A program made the translations under genes and the position numbers. From contig CANNDL010000005.1 in assembly GCA_947503435.1 (NCBI GenBank), positions 124,001 to 188,000 on the forward strand: DNA of 64,000 bases, read 5' to 3'. Positions 52,991-62,159 of this stretch are shown here, in pieces. Source of the stretch: an uncultured Kangiella sp. (GTDB lineage: Bacteria; Pseudomonadota; Gammaproteobacteria; Enterobacterales; Kangiellaceae). The number at the start of each line of letters is the position of its first letter. Positions within the stretch are counted from its first letter, which is position 1. The notes beneath the pieces are model-generated. The model was not told the DNA's origin, did not search any database, and worked only from the letters and a program-made list of their open reading frames with translations.

Positions 52991-55655
52991 TAGTCGCTCC
53001 CAAAGATCGCTTAAGGTTTTCTTGGTAGTTTAAATCGCGCTCTATCCAGCGACTTACTCCATAATGATCCGCATAGTTACCACTATAATCCGTAACAATC
53101 GCTTCACCCGATTTAAATGATTGGGCAATTTCATTCAACAAGGTTCGCCACTGATTGATAGCAGAGTCGAAATCGTCGGCGTAAGGATTATTTGCCAAAT
53201 CTTTGAGCGCTTTTACACCTTTTATCATTTCAGACTCTTCTGTAACCCCAAGATATTTATCGCCTTTAAGGTGCGCTTGATAGAATAAAATACCTGAAAC
53301 AGGATTTTTTTCTTTATGCTCACTTATGGCGTATAAAAGCAATTGCGGCTCACCAATAGGGTCATTTAACAAATCAATTAATCGTGGCGTACCAGTTTTA
53401 TAGTCAATAATAATTAAGCTACCGTCTTCTAATCGGTCGATCCGGTCAATGGTTATACGAAGTCTTAACCCTCCAACTTCTATTTCACGTTTTGCTTCTG
53501 TAGCAATAACTTCAAACGGAACTCTTTCTTTATCAAAATTTAGAGCAGCCGTCACTCTTTGCTTTAAACGCAACACTTCAGCTTGATGAAAGCCTTGGTT
53601 ATTTAACAAGTACAAGTGCTTTGACTCAATATTCAGAACCGTTGTTATAGTTCTGGTTACTAGTGTCTCCAACTCGTCTTCAGAGTGATTGATTAATGCT
53701 TGTTGGGACACTAAATATTGCCAGAGTAACTGCATCACTTTATGGAAAATATTACCGCGCTCCATAAAGGAAATGCCTAAATCATCAGTTTCAAAAGGAT
53801 AAAGCTTTAAACGATAACGTAAATAAGCATCAAACGGAGAAGCGGCTTGAGTTTTTAAAAGGCCAGTACCACCTGCTACGTAATCATCGTTTCCTAGTGG
53901 TAATCCTTTATCGTCCTGATAAACATCGACATCACCCTTTGGCCATTGCTGCAAATACTCGGGCAGCTCTGAATCTAGGCTTAAATGCTTTTGCGTCCTA
54001 TCCACAAGCTTCTGTAATAATGGGCTTGGTAACTGTTCTTGCTCACCATCATGAGTTGCATAGCTAAAAATTAGCTCTTCTTTAGCCAATAGAGAATCAA
54101 GAATAGACTCTGCATATTCGATCTCACGCTGTTGAGATGAACCAGGCAAATTATGTTTAAGTTGTAGAGCTTTTGATAAAAAAGGATTCAGACTAGATTT
54201 CTGAGGTAAGATTTTATCCGTAGCGGACATAAACCAAACCGAATCGTACTCGATAGCCACAGCCTCCAGCATACCCATAATTTTAATAGGCGCTTTAGGC
54301 GTTTCTTGGTGATAACTACTCTCCAGAATATATTTCTGCAAAATATTCAAAGCGGCAGACCAAGTAAGCTTTGTTTTCACAACAGGACTTAGCTTTGCAG
54401 CAGCTTTAACTACGTCTAAGAATTGTTGTTGCAATTGATACTCGTAACTATCTAAAGCTTTATACCCGGTCCAATGTAGAGTTTCTAATACTGATAATAC
54501 TCGTTGAATAAATTGAGTTAAACTGGATGTTTCATTAGATTGCTCTTTTAAACTCTTCATTTTCTCTAGCCAATCAAACGTCAACTCATAACGCAGGCAA
54601 AGATCAGAAATTGCATTAAGCGAGTAAAAATTCTTATTAGATTGTCTAACTTCTAACTCAACTTTAGTTGCATGCCAATAAGACTCATCATTGGTGTACA
54701 AATAAGGCGTCAGTAATAAGGACTGTAGTTGTGATTTAGTTATACTGCTATCTACTAACTTTAACCAAATTAAAACCGCATGAACCATTGGCTTGCTATC
54801 CAGATTTTCAGCTATCGAAATATCATGCCAACTTTGCCCTTTTCTTCCCTCAATAAAGTCCTCAGGATAAAGCTCTCTTTGTATAATTCTTTCTAACAAC
54901 AGTCGCTGTTGCTGTAAGTCTGGCACCAGTATTGCAATGGATTGCTCATTATTATCGTTCAGTTTTTCTACTGCCCATCGAATAGCGCTAATAAATTCTT
55001 GCTCTTGTGAATCAGCTGCTAACAACTGTTTCCTAACCACATCTTTTTTAACTGATGCAAAGTCTAAGAAGTTACTGCTATTTTTAATAGCCTGTATGAT
55101 TTTTTCCTGCTGAACATTAAGTTGCTGAAATCCATAGAAAGCTATGTCTTTAGGTAAGTACTTAATAATCTTAGATAAGTTTTCAGATAAAATAGTCCCT
55201 ACTTGGTGACTATCAATCCAATTCCTTTGGCTTAGTAGCTTACGGTACTCAAAATACCACTCTGCGAATGCTTCTTGATCAGCGTCTCCATGTTGAAAAC
55301 TAAAGTCATCAATTTGCCATTGATTCAGCATTCGCCAAGCATCATAAGATATTTTAACTGCTTGCTGACTATTTAGCAGTTCACCCGCTTGTTTTGAATT
55401 AATAACCAGTTGCTGCCAGAGATACTGGCTTTGCTCTTTGTTTAATCGAGTAGATATCTTGTCCTGATTTGATTGGACATAAAAGCCCCAACATTCCTCA
55501 AGAAATGCTGACCAAGGCAACACATTAAGCGAGTTCCAAGCTTCTTTGCCTTGTTGGATTTGATATCGTTGATATTTCTCACGTATAAAGCGCGCCTGAC
55601 GGCGGCTTGCCGTCACAATCAAACTGTTTTGTGGATCAAGTTGACTAAAATCCAT
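52980..55655 (-). CDS. AddB-like nuclease (probable DNA repair protein family)
   Basis: An 891-residue protein of the family usually annotated as probable DNA repair protein, a degenerate helicase-like body with a C-terminal PD-(D/E)XK nuclease. The N-terminus (SLIVTASRRQARFIREKYQR, WNSLNVLPWSAFLEECW) is family-typical. No intact Walker A is present, as in AddB. The nuclease domain has FMERGNIFHKVMQLLWQYL and DRIDRLEDGSLIIIDYKTG. I do not see the four-Cys iron-sulfur arrangement of Bacillus AddB. It is translationally coupled to the AddA-like gene. Confidence 0.88.
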   Translation of the reverse strand: MDFSQLDPQNSLIVTASRRQARFIREKYQRYQIQQGKEAWNSLNVLPWSAFLEECWGFYVQSNQDKISTRLNKEQSQYLWQQLVINSKQAGELLNSQQAVKISYDAWRMLNQWQIDDFSFQHGDADQEAFAEWYFEYRKLLSQRNWIDSHQVGTILSENLSKIIKYLPKDIAFYGFQQLNVQQEKIIQAIKNSSNFLDFASVKKDVVRKQLLAADSQEQEFISAIRWAVEKLNDNNEQSIAILVPDLQQQRLLLERIIQRELYPEDFIEGRKGQSWHDISIAENLDSKPMVHAVLIWLKLVDSSITKSQLQSLLLTPYLYTNDESYWHATKVELEVRQSNKNFYSLNAISDLCLRYELTFDWLEKMKSLKEQSNETSSLTQFIQRVLSVLETLHWTGYKALDSYEYQLQQQFLDVVKAAAKLSPVVKTKLTWSAALNILQKYILESSYHQETPKAPIKIMGMLEAVAIEYDSVWFMSATDKILPQKSSLNPFLSKALQLKHNLPGSSQQREIEYAESILDSLLAKEELIFSYATHDGEQEQLPSPLLQKLVDRTQKHLSLDSELPEYLQQWPKGDVDVYQDDKGLPLGNDDYVAGGTGLLKTQAASPFDAYLRYRLKLYPFETDDLGISFMERGNIFHKVMQLLWQYLVSQQALINHSEDELETLVTRTITTVLNIESKHLYLLNNQGFHQAEVLRLKQRVTAALNFDKERVPFEVIATEAKREIEVGGLRLRITIDRIDRLEDGSLIIIDYKTGTPRLIDLLNDPIGEPQLLLYAISEHKEKNPVSGILFYQAHLKGDKYLGVTEESEMIKGVKALKDLANNPYADDFDSAINQWRTLLNEIAQSFKSGEAIVTDYSGNYADHYGVSRWIERDLNYQENLKRSLGATNDE

Positions 55656-55669
55656 TTATACTCACATCC

Positions 55670-56653
55670 CTACTGGCAATTAACAATTAGACGGCCAAAA
55701 TGCTTACGATCGATCAAGTCGTCAAAGTAAGGCGATACTTCTTCAAGTGGAATTTCTTTCGACAGAATTTTATCAAAATCAGGTAATGGTAATTCTTGAC
55801 CAAATTGGTGCCATATTTTTGACCGTAAACCTATAGGGCAATTGGTCGAACTTATTCCGAGTAAACTAACACCACGCAAAATAAACGGAAACACCATCGC
55901 TTGTAATTTAGGACTTTGCGCCAATCCAATCGAAGCAATATTCCCCCATAAATTAGTGTGGGCAATAATTTTGGAAAGAGTCTCGCCCCCGATATTATCA
56001 ATCGCCCCGCCATACAGGGCTTTCGCTAGAGGTTTGTCTGATAGTTTTAGTTTTTCCAATTCAGTGACTTCACTAGCACCTAATTCCATCAAGTAATTAC
56101 GCATTGATTCTCGACTAGTAATGGCAATGGTTTGGTAGCCCATTTTACTTAAAAGGTTAACCGCAAAGCTTCCAACACCACCGCTAGCGCCTGTAACAAC
56201 TATTGGACCTTTTTCAGGATCTTGCCCATTTTGTTGCATACGGTAAATGGCTAAGGCCGCAGTAAAACCTGCGGTACCAATAATCATGGCATCACGACAA
56301 GAGTATTGCTCGGGAAGCGGTATTAACCATTCGCCTTTAACACTTGCATATTGCGCCATACCACCATCATGACTTTCGCCAATTCCGCAGCCATTGACTA
56401 AAACCTTTTGTCCTACGGCAAAGTTTGGATTATCAGTTGTTTCAATAGTGCCGGCTAAATCAATCCCCGCGTTCAGTGGAAATGATTTCATGATTTTTCC
56501 GCGCCCTGAAGCCGCTAAAGCATCTTTATAATTAATACTGGAATAATCCACTTTGATTAGGGTATCACCACCAGATAGTTCAGATTTTTCCATCTGAATT
56601 AATTGGTGACGAATAGTAGGATCATCAAAAACACGACAGGCTAAAAAAGACAT
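55670..56653 (-). CDS. acuI: YhdH/AcuI-family quinone oxidoreductase (acryloyl-CoA reductase type)
   Basis: A 327-residue medium-chain dehydrogenase without structural zinc. The YhdH/YhfP group includes AcuI, an NADPH-dependent acryloyl-CoA reductase. Key segments: KVDYSSINYKDALAASG near the N-terminus, FPLNAGIDLAGTI, the NADPH-binding VVTGASGGVGSFAVNLL (about residue 150) and the SKIIAHTNLWGNIASIG segment. The gene is 14 bases above the AddB-like gene and 25 bases below the AlkB-like gene. The name acuI is by family; the true substrate is unproven. Confidence 0.87.
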   Translation of the reverse strand: MSFLACRVFDDPTIRHQLIQMEKSELSGGDTLIKVDYSSINYKDALAASGRGKIMKSFPLNAGIDLAGTIETTDNPNFAVGQKVLVNGCGIGESHDGGMAQYASVKGEWLIPLPEQYSCRDAMIIGTAGFTAALAIYRMQQNGQDPEKGPIVVTGASGGVGSFAVNLLSKMGYQTIAITSRESMRNYLMELGASEVTELEKLKLSDKPLAKALYGGAIDNIGGETLSKIIAHTNLWGNIASIGLAQSPKLQAMVFPFILRGVSLLGISSTNCPIGLRSKIWHQFGQELPLPDFDKILSKEIPLEEVSPYFDDLIDRKHFGRLIVNCQ

Positions 56654-56678
56654 ACGAAATCCTAGTTTTTATATTCTT

Positions 56679-57290
56679 CTAATAAATGATATTTCTAAAG
56701 GTAATATTAATACGAGGCTCAGTAACTTTCGGCTCTTTAGGAACCTGATGCAGCCAGTGGCTTTGCATCCCCGCCTTCATCAACAATAGACTACCAGAAG
56801 TCAGCGACATTTTGTGCCTTAATTTTGGTTGGTATTTATGTTTTAACTGAAATATTCGAGTAGCGCCAAAGCTGATCGAAGCAATAACTGGTCTATCGCC
56901 TAATTCATGCTCATCATCTGCATGCCAGGCAACGCTATCTTGGCCATTGCGATAAAGGTTACACAAGGCACTATTAAAGCTTTCACCAGATTTTTTCTCA
57001 ATTTTTTCTTTAATGGCTAACAGCGGATTTGTCCAAGCTAGTGGCGAGTGTTTGATGCCAGAGTAATAATAATCAGCTCCATTATCGCCATACCATGCCG
57101 TTAACCTTGGTACCACACGATCTACACCCATAATTCGAATAGTCTCAGATTGCCAATCCGTAGTTTTCATCAACTGCAGAAATAGCTTAGATTCATCTTC
57201 ACCAAATAGCTGTGGCCAATAGATTAGCTCAGCATCTTGTAGCTGTATAGTTTCGCCTAAAGCATTAGCCATTAAATCAAATTGCAGCAT
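56679..57290 (-). CDS. AlkB-like 2-oxoglutarate/Fe(II) dioxygenase
   Basis: A 203-residue dioxygenase related to ABH2/ABH3-type AlkB homologues, which repair 1-methyladenine and 3-methylcytosine in DNA. The iron ligands are visible: His and Asp in VAWHADDEHELG, and the second His in SHWLHQVPK. The 2-oxoglutarate-binding RINITFRN is at the C-terminus. NLYRNGQDSVAWH is a family hallmark. It begins a same-strand string running into acuI and the AddAB-like pair. Confidence 0.93.
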   Translation of the reverse strand: MLQFDLMANALGETIQLQDAELIYWPQLFGEDESKLFLQLMKTTDWQSETIRIMGVDRVVPRLTAWYGDNGADYYYSGIKHSPLAWTNPLLAIKEKIEKKSGESFNSALCNLYRNGQDSVAWHADDEHELGDRPVIASISFGATRIFQLKHKYQPKLRHKMSLTSGSLLLMKAGMQSHWLHQVPKEPKVTEPRINITFRNIIY

Positions 57291-57310
57291 TAAAAAATCA
57301 TACCCCTAAA

Positions 57311-57350
57311 CGAAAAAATGGCCAACCAAATGAATGATTGACCACTTTAA
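57311..57350 (-). terminator. Probable terminator after the POT gene
   Basis: On the minus strand a 10-bp stem with two wobble pairs (AAGTGGTCAA with TTGGCCATTT) around a 12-base loop ends in six T. It lies between the POT gene and the AlkB-like gene. Confidence 0.6.
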
Positions 57351-57372
57351 AAAGTTAAAAGAATCTACAAAG

Positions 57373-58884
57373 CTATGCCGCCTCTTCTTCTTTTTCCTTA
57401 TATTCAACTACTTCTTGTTCCCACTTCTTAGAGAACATACCGATCAATAAGACTACAGCGCCAATACCGATACTGAATGTTGCAATGAATTGGAATAAGC
57501 TTGGTAATTCTTCAACCTTATTAGGATCAAAGTTACCAGCCATTAAGCCAGCAATAATGTTACCGATCGAATAAGTAAATACGAATAAGCCCATCATTTG
57601 GCCCATGTAACGTCTTGGTGAAAGTTTACTGACCGCACTTAACGCAATTGGGCTTAAGCATAACTCACCAACTGTATGTAGGAAGTAAGTTAAGATTAAG
57701 TAGAAGGCTGCAGATTTACCACCACCAGCAGCAACTTGTGCAGCAAATACCATAACAACAAAGCCACTACCCATAATGATAAGACCAAAGGCCATTTTTA
57801 AACCATAACCTGGTGTAACCATGCGCTTGCCTAATCTAATCCAGAAAGCAGCGAAAAACGGCGTTAATAGAATAATGAAAGCTGAATTGATAGATTGGAA
57901 CCAAGTCGTTGGAATCTCAAAACTACCAATAAATCTATCTGTGTAATCACGAGTAAATAAATTTAGCGAAGAACCTGCCTGCTCAAATCCAGACCAGAAG
58001 CATGCTGAAGCCACACAGATAAGCAATAAGGCCCACATACCTTTCTTCTCAACTTGATTTAAGTTGCCGCGGAAATAAATAACCGCGAAGAAGATAAAGA
58101 ATGTTGCCGTTAATACGATCGCTGTTTGTTTAGCCAAGCTAATCGCATTAATTGAAATAGTTCCAGCTAACGTTAATGCAGTTACTACTGCAACGGCAAA
58201 TAAGAAAATACCAATCCCTGCCCAACTCTTCTTACGAGCGCTTTCAGTGATTTCAACAGAAGGTTTTGCACTTACTGCTGGTAGGTTCTTGTTAGTTAAA
58301 TAGAATTGGATTAAACCTAGCGCCATACCCACAGCTGCCGCACCGAATGCCCAGTGCCAACCAACATTTTCCATCAAGTAACCACAAACAAAGTAGCCGA
58401 TTAATGAACCGATATTAATACCCATATAGTAAATTGAGTAACCAGCGTCACGACGCTCATCTTCACTACTATAGAGCTGGCCAACTACTGCTGTAATATT
58501 CGGTTTTAATAAACCAGTACCCAATGCAACTAGAATAAGACCTACAAAGAAACTGCCTTGATTTGGAATAGCCAACACTATGTGGCCACACATAATGATT
58601 ATACCGCCATACCAAATGGCCTTTTGGCCACCGATTAAGCGGTCAGCAATCCAACCACCTGGTAAACCCATGAAATATACCGAGCTGGTATATAAACCAT
58701 AGATAGCAGTAGCGATTGCAGCAGTCATACCCAAACCGCCTTCTTGAATAGCAGCTGTCATAAATAGAACCAAAATGCCTCGCATACCGTAGTAACTCAT
58801 GCGCTCCCACATTTCGGTCATAAATAAGGTTTGGAGACCTTTTGGATGTCCAAAAAAGGACGTGTCTTTAGTTTGATCTGTCAT
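57373..58884 (-). CDS. POT-family proton-dependent oligopeptide transporter
   Basis: A 503-residue inner-membrane symporter for di- and tripeptides. The ExxERxxxYG-type motif lies near the N-terminus (LFMTEMWERMSYYGMRGILV). Around a dozen membrane segments are seen. The PTR2-type signature GTGLLKPNITAVVGQLY and the C-terminal FLHTVGELCLSPIALS block are present. Length and motifs match bacterial DtpA-type or PepT-like transporters. Peptides released by the secreted peptidases in this window are plausible substrates. Confidence 0.94.
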   Translation of the reverse strand: MTDQTKDTSFFGHPKGLQTLFMTEMWERMSYYGMRGILVLFMTAAIQEGGLGMTAAIATAIYGLYTSSVYFMGLPGGWIADRLIGGQKAIWYGGIIIMCGHIVLAIPNQGSFFVGLILVALGTGLLKPNITAVVGQLYSSEDERRDAGYSIYYMGINIGSLIGYFVCGYLMENVGWHWAFGAAAVGMALGLIQFYLTNKNLPAVSAKPSVEITESARKKSWAGIGIFLFAVAVVTALTLAGTISINAISLAKQTAIVLTATFFIFFAVIYFRGNLNQVEKKGMWALLLICVASACFWSGFEQAGSSLNLFTRDYTDRFIGSFEIPTTWFQSINSAFIILLTPFFAAFWIRLGKRMVTPGYGLKMAFGLIIMGSGFVVMVFAAQVAAGGGKSAAFYLILTYFLHTVGELCLSPIALSAVSKLSPRRYMGQMMGLFVFTYSIGNIIAGLMAGNFDPNKVEELPSLFQFIATFSIGIGAVVLLIGMFSKKWEQEVVEYKEKEEEAA

Positions 58885-58911
58885 TGAAATACCCTTAATA
58901 CTCGTGTCTAT

Positions 58912-58934
58912 AGTGCTTTTTCTGAAGAAAGCAC
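58912..58934 (+). other. Stem-loop in the POT leader region
   Basis: An 8-bp inverted repeat AGTGCTTT/AAAGCACT is followed by six T on the plus strand, 28 bases upstream of the POT start codon on the opposite strand. As a plus-strand terminator it would serve no recognised gene; it may be a leader hairpin of the transporter message. Confidence 0.4.
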
Positions 58935-59078
58935 TTTTTTATAGTTTATTCGAGAGCAGTTGGTCCTGCCTAAATAAAGCCAATCATTGTTATATAACGA
59001 CCTTAATACGTCCAGTTCTTTTTTGTAAGGGAAGACAAGTCGAACCAGATTTAAGGGCTAAGTTGCCCAGTTTGGACA

Positions 59079-59903
59079 TTATTGGCGACTTAAACGGGTA
59101 TTTTCAGGGGTTTTTCCCGCGACATTAGTTCTAAACGGATTAATGTCCAATCCACCGCGGCGAGTATAGCGCGCATAAACGGTCAATTCTTGTGGCTGAC
59201 AGTGCTTCATCAGATCGGTAAAGATTCGCTCTACGCACTGCTCGTGAAATTCGTTATGGGTTCGAAAAGAGATAAGGTACTTGAGCAATGCCTCTCGATC
59301 TATTTGAGCGCCTTTATATTCGATCATAACGCTGGCCCAATCGGGCTGATTGGTGATCAAGCAGTTACTTTTCAGCAAATGGCTGACCAATGACTCTTCT
59401 ACATGAATTTTATTCGCATCATTTTTCAGCAAATTAGCATCGTAATCATATGTGCTTATTTCAATATCTAGCTCATCAATACAGCTACCAACAAATGGCT
59501 GCACAGGATATGTTTGCTGATATTGCTCAAGCGTTAACAGTTCTATCGATACATCACCATTAGCCGAGTGAGATAAGTCTTTTAGTAAAACGCTTTCAAC
59601 TTGCTGCCAAGATTCAAACCTGGATTGATTAAAAGAGTTTAAGTAAAGTTTAAACGATTTAGATTCAACAATGTTTTCAGTATCGTATGCAAACTTAAAC
59701 ACACCTATCGCCACTTGCGGTTTACCTTTCATATCCAACCAAGACATCTCATATGCATTCCAAATGTCACTGCCAGTAAAAGGTAATCCTTCTAGCAAAC
59801 CTATCTCGTCGCGTTTTATGTGGCGTGCTACAGGGAACAATTGAGAAGGATCGTATTGTTCTGGGTATCGAGTTTCTTTACCTAAGGGGATGTCATTAGT
59901 CAT
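59079..59903 (-). CDS. queF: NADPH-dependent 7-cyano-7-deazaguanine reductase QueF
   Basis: QueF reduces preQ0 to preQ1, the last precursor step before insertion into tRNA. The 274-residue protein is the long, tandem T-fold type. The substrate-binding [13 protein letters not shown] is present, as is the catalytic Cys in [15 protein letters not shown]. The NADPH-binding and C-terminal segments [18 protein letters not shown] are also present. With QueE and QueC at the other end of the window the organism can make preQ1 de novo. Confidence 0.97.
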   Translation of the reverse strand: MTNDIPLGKETRYPEQYDPSQLFPVARHIKRDEIGLLEGLPFTGSDIWNAYEMSWLDMKGKPQVAIGVFKFAYDTENIVESKSFKLYLNSFNQSRFESWQQVESVLLKDLSHSANGDVSIELLTLEQYQQTYPVQPFVGSCIDELDIEISTYDYDANLLKNDANKIHVEESLVSHLLKSNCLITNQPDWASVMIEYKGAQIDREALLKYLISFRTHNEFHEQCVERIFTDLMKHCQPQELTVYARYTRRGGLDINPFRTNVAGKTPENTRLSRQ

Positions 59904-59921
59904 AATTATTGTATTAAAAAC

Positions 59922-61004
59922 TTAGTTTTGTTTCGGCATTTGTCGTCTAAAGTAAACGGTAATTTCTTCACGATCATGATAAAGGTGCTTAGCCTTCCAA
60001 TCATATTTGATTTCAGCCTCATCCAATTGATCACAGATTTCACCAACGCAGTCAGATACCTCTTGAAAACGCTTTTTCATAGGCAACTTTAGGTTGAATA
60101 TGGCTTGTTCTGTTTTTGCTTGTAACAGCCATTTAGCCATTAAGTTAGCCACTAATGAAGGTTTTTCCACCATATCACAAACTAGCATATGCACTGGCTT
60201 TACAGGCATCCAAGTCAATGCATTCTCTTTTAAGTGAATTACATGCTCCGTAGCCATTAGTTTTTTGTCCATTGGTCCATTATCAATTGCAGTAACTTGC
60301 ATTCCCCTTTGTACAAGCTGAAAAGTCCAGCCTCCAGGTGCTGCTCCGAGATCTACTGCCGTATTTCCTAGGCGGAAAATGGCTTTACGCTGTTTATTCG
60401 ACATCAACACCTGAATCGCTTCGTCCAATTTTAGACTCGAACGGCTCGGAGCATCTTTAGGTGATTTTAATCGCAGGATCCCACTTTTCAATTCAGAGGC
60501 TTTGCCGCTTGGCGAACATCCTACTAAGCAATGATCATTGGCAAGGAATAAAACATGCAATTGCTCATGGTTGTCTATATTTCCTTCTTTTAACAAAATT
60601 CCTTTTTTTTCTAAAGCTATAGTTAAAGGGGTTGTAAATTTCTTACAAAACTTTGAAAACTCACGCCCCACGTCACTATCCAAGTGCTCCACTAATAATG
60701 CTGAAAAAGTACCTAGCTCAGCAGCCAACTCAACAACTGGGCTGACTCTATCTGTCGGCGATAATTGTTCTAGCTCTGATTTGGCCCAAAACCACTGACG
60801 TGAAAAAATAAGTTCTGAGAGATCAATTTCATCATAAAAGCTTTCTTCACTCTGCTCATCAAATAAATAAAACCGCACATAACCATCTAAAGGTTTGGCA
60901 TTAGCATAACCCGCTAAATCAAAAGCAGCAGCGTACGACTGGACTTCTGCAGCACAATCGCTTTCAAAACCAGGACGACAATAAAAGATAAAAGGACTTT
61001 GCAT
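59922..61004 (-). CDS. rlmM: 23S rRNA 2-prime-O-methyltransferase RlmM
   Basis: RlmM methylates the ribose of C2498 in 23S rRNA. The 360-residue protein has an N-terminal THUMP-like domain (FYCRPGFESDCAAEVQSYAA) and a C-terminal RrmJ-like Rossmann domain with AVDLGAAPGGWTFQLVQRG (about residue 217), VTAIDNGPMDK, LVCDMVEKP and FNLKLPMKKRF. Asp, Lys and Lys of the catalytic set are visible. Length matches E. coli YgdE. Confidence 0.96.
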   Translation of the reverse strand: MQSPFIFYCRPGFESDCAAEVQSYAAAFDLAGYANAKPLDGYVRFYLFDEQSEESFYDEIDLSELIFSRQWFWAKSELEQLSPTDRVSPVVELAAELGTFSALLVEHLDSDVGREFSKFCKKFTTPLTIALEKKGILLKEGNIDNHEQLHVLFLANDHCLVGCSPSGKASELKSGILRLKSPKDAPSRSSLKLDEAIQVLMSNKQRKAIFRLGNTAVDLGAAPGGWTFQLVQRGMQVTAIDNGPMDKKLMATEHVIHLKENALTWMPVKPVHMLVCDMVEKPSLVANLMAKWLLQAKTEQAIFNLKLPMKKRFQEVSDCVGEICDQLDEAEIKYDWKAKHLYHDREEITVYFRRQMPKQN

Positions 61005-61137
61005 GGGGTTAATCGCTTATGCTCAATGCCGCGCATTTTAGCATAAGCAGTTAAGTAATGAGATAAATTAGGGTTTATTAAAGGTCAATGCTAAAATCAC
61101 GCCAGTTTTAGAAACTCCAAACATTAGCGATAACAAT

Positions 61138-61737
61138 ATGGCTCACTACACTAAAAATCAAATTGCCGATTTAAAGAATGACCTAACCATCAAAGACAAG
61201 CTCAATGGATTTGATATGCAATTCAAAACCACATGGGGCCTTTTCTCACCAAAAGCGATTGATGATGGCTCTATCATGTTGCTTAAGTATCTTGATATTA
61301 ATCCAGAAGATAAGTGTTTAGATTTGGGTTGTGGGTATGGTGTATTGGGTTTAACCATGGCTAAACAAGCGGCTAAAGGCCAAGTTATTATGGTTGATAA
61401 AGATTATCTAGCCGTTGATTACGCTAATGACAATGCAAAACTCAATAAACTTCCACATGCCTCAGCACGATTAAGCAATGGTTTTAGTGAAGTTACTGAA
61501 CAGCAATTTGACGTTATCGTTTCCAATATCCCCGCCAAAGTTGGTAACGAGTTGCTTTACATCTTCTTAAACGATGCGTTTGAACGCCTAAAGCCCGGCG
61601 GAACCTTTTATGTGGTGACCATTACTGGCCTAAGAAATTTCATGAAAACCGGGTTTAAAGAAGTTTTTGGTAACTATAAAAAACATAAACAAGGCCCTGC
61701 TTACACGGTAGCAAGCGCGACAAAAGAAGCCAAATAG
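61138..61737 (+). CDS. Small-subunit RsmC-like class I methyltransferase
   Basis: A 199-residue methyltransferase of the MTS/RsmC type. Motif I is CLDLGCGYGVLGLTMA (about residue 59), followed by VIMVDKDYLAVDYAN. Motif IV is VSNIPAKVG, close to the NPP motif of amino-directed enzymes but with IPA in place of PP. The N-terminal start segment FKTTWGLFSPKAIDDG is typical. It is much shorter than RsmC (about 340 residues), lacking the duplicated N-terminal domain. Target unknown. Confidence 0.85.
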   Translation: MAHYTKNQIADLKNDLTIKDKLNGFDMQFKTTWGLFSPKAIDDGSIMLLKYLDINPEDKCLDLGCGYGVLGLTMAKQAAKGQVIMVDKDYLAVDYANDNAKLNKLPHASARLSNGFSEVTEQQFDVIVSNIPAKVGNELLYIFLNDAFERLKPGGTFYVVTITGLRNFMKTGFKEVFGNYKKHKQGPAYTVASATKEAK

Positions 61738-62159
61738 TTCACGTTAGTGCCATATTCGAGGCAGATCGCCTATGTACCCGAAAAATTACACTGAGTCTGT
61801 TTCAAAGCTGTCATAATTTCTTCACAGTTTCTGTGGATAACTCTGGGGAAAAATTCTCTAAAAGCGCTCAAAAGCAACAAAACAAAGGGTTTAACGACAA
61901 TCTGTACACTTTTTGTACTGGCAAACCAAATAACTATATTTATCAAGCACTTACCACTAAACAAACAGCGTTGTTATACACTGCTTAGAAACTAACCGGC
62001 TTGAAAGCCTTAGTTTTAGGGCTTTTTTGCCAACTTGTGGACTTTTCTAGTTGCCGTCAAAATATTTTTCACTTATTTTCTGTAAATTTCTTGACATAAG
62101 CAAAGCTTATTATGTTGGTAACTTGAGCGTGAGTGTCTACTTTTTTAACAGTTCCTACA
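61738..62159. other. Intergenic region of 422 bases
   Basis: No convincing coding sequence. It is AT-rich and contains a perfect DnaA-box match (TGTGGATAA, 61832-61840), a one-mismatch match (TTATACACT, 61974-61982), and a terminator-like hairpin at 62004-62028. A minus-strand open frame is too degenerate to accept. It lies between two outward ends: the end of the methyltransferase gene and the end of the SpmAB-like gene, so it does not hold either promoter. Confidence 0.6.
62004..62028 (+). terminator. Possible plus-strand terminator
   Basis: A nine-bp stem with one wobble pair (AAAGCCTTA with TAGGGCTTT) and a four-base loop runs into six T. It is 267 bases beyond the methyltransferase stop codon. 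Confidence 0.55.

Noticed and set aside
49634-55655. The helicase-nuclease pair considered as an antiphage defence system
   Set aside because: Motif order, sizes and coupling match chromosomal AddAB-like repair enzymes. There is no effector or defence-island context.
61770-61964. Minus-strand open frame of 64 codons in the intergenic region
   Set aside because: It has no ribosome binding site, no recognisable domain, and covers the DnaA-box match. Its composition looks like random AT-rich DNA.
61738-62159. Replication origin (oriC)
   Set aside because: Only one exact DnaA box and one near match, with no dnaA, dnaN, rpmH or mnmG nearby. Listed only as a DnaA-box observation.
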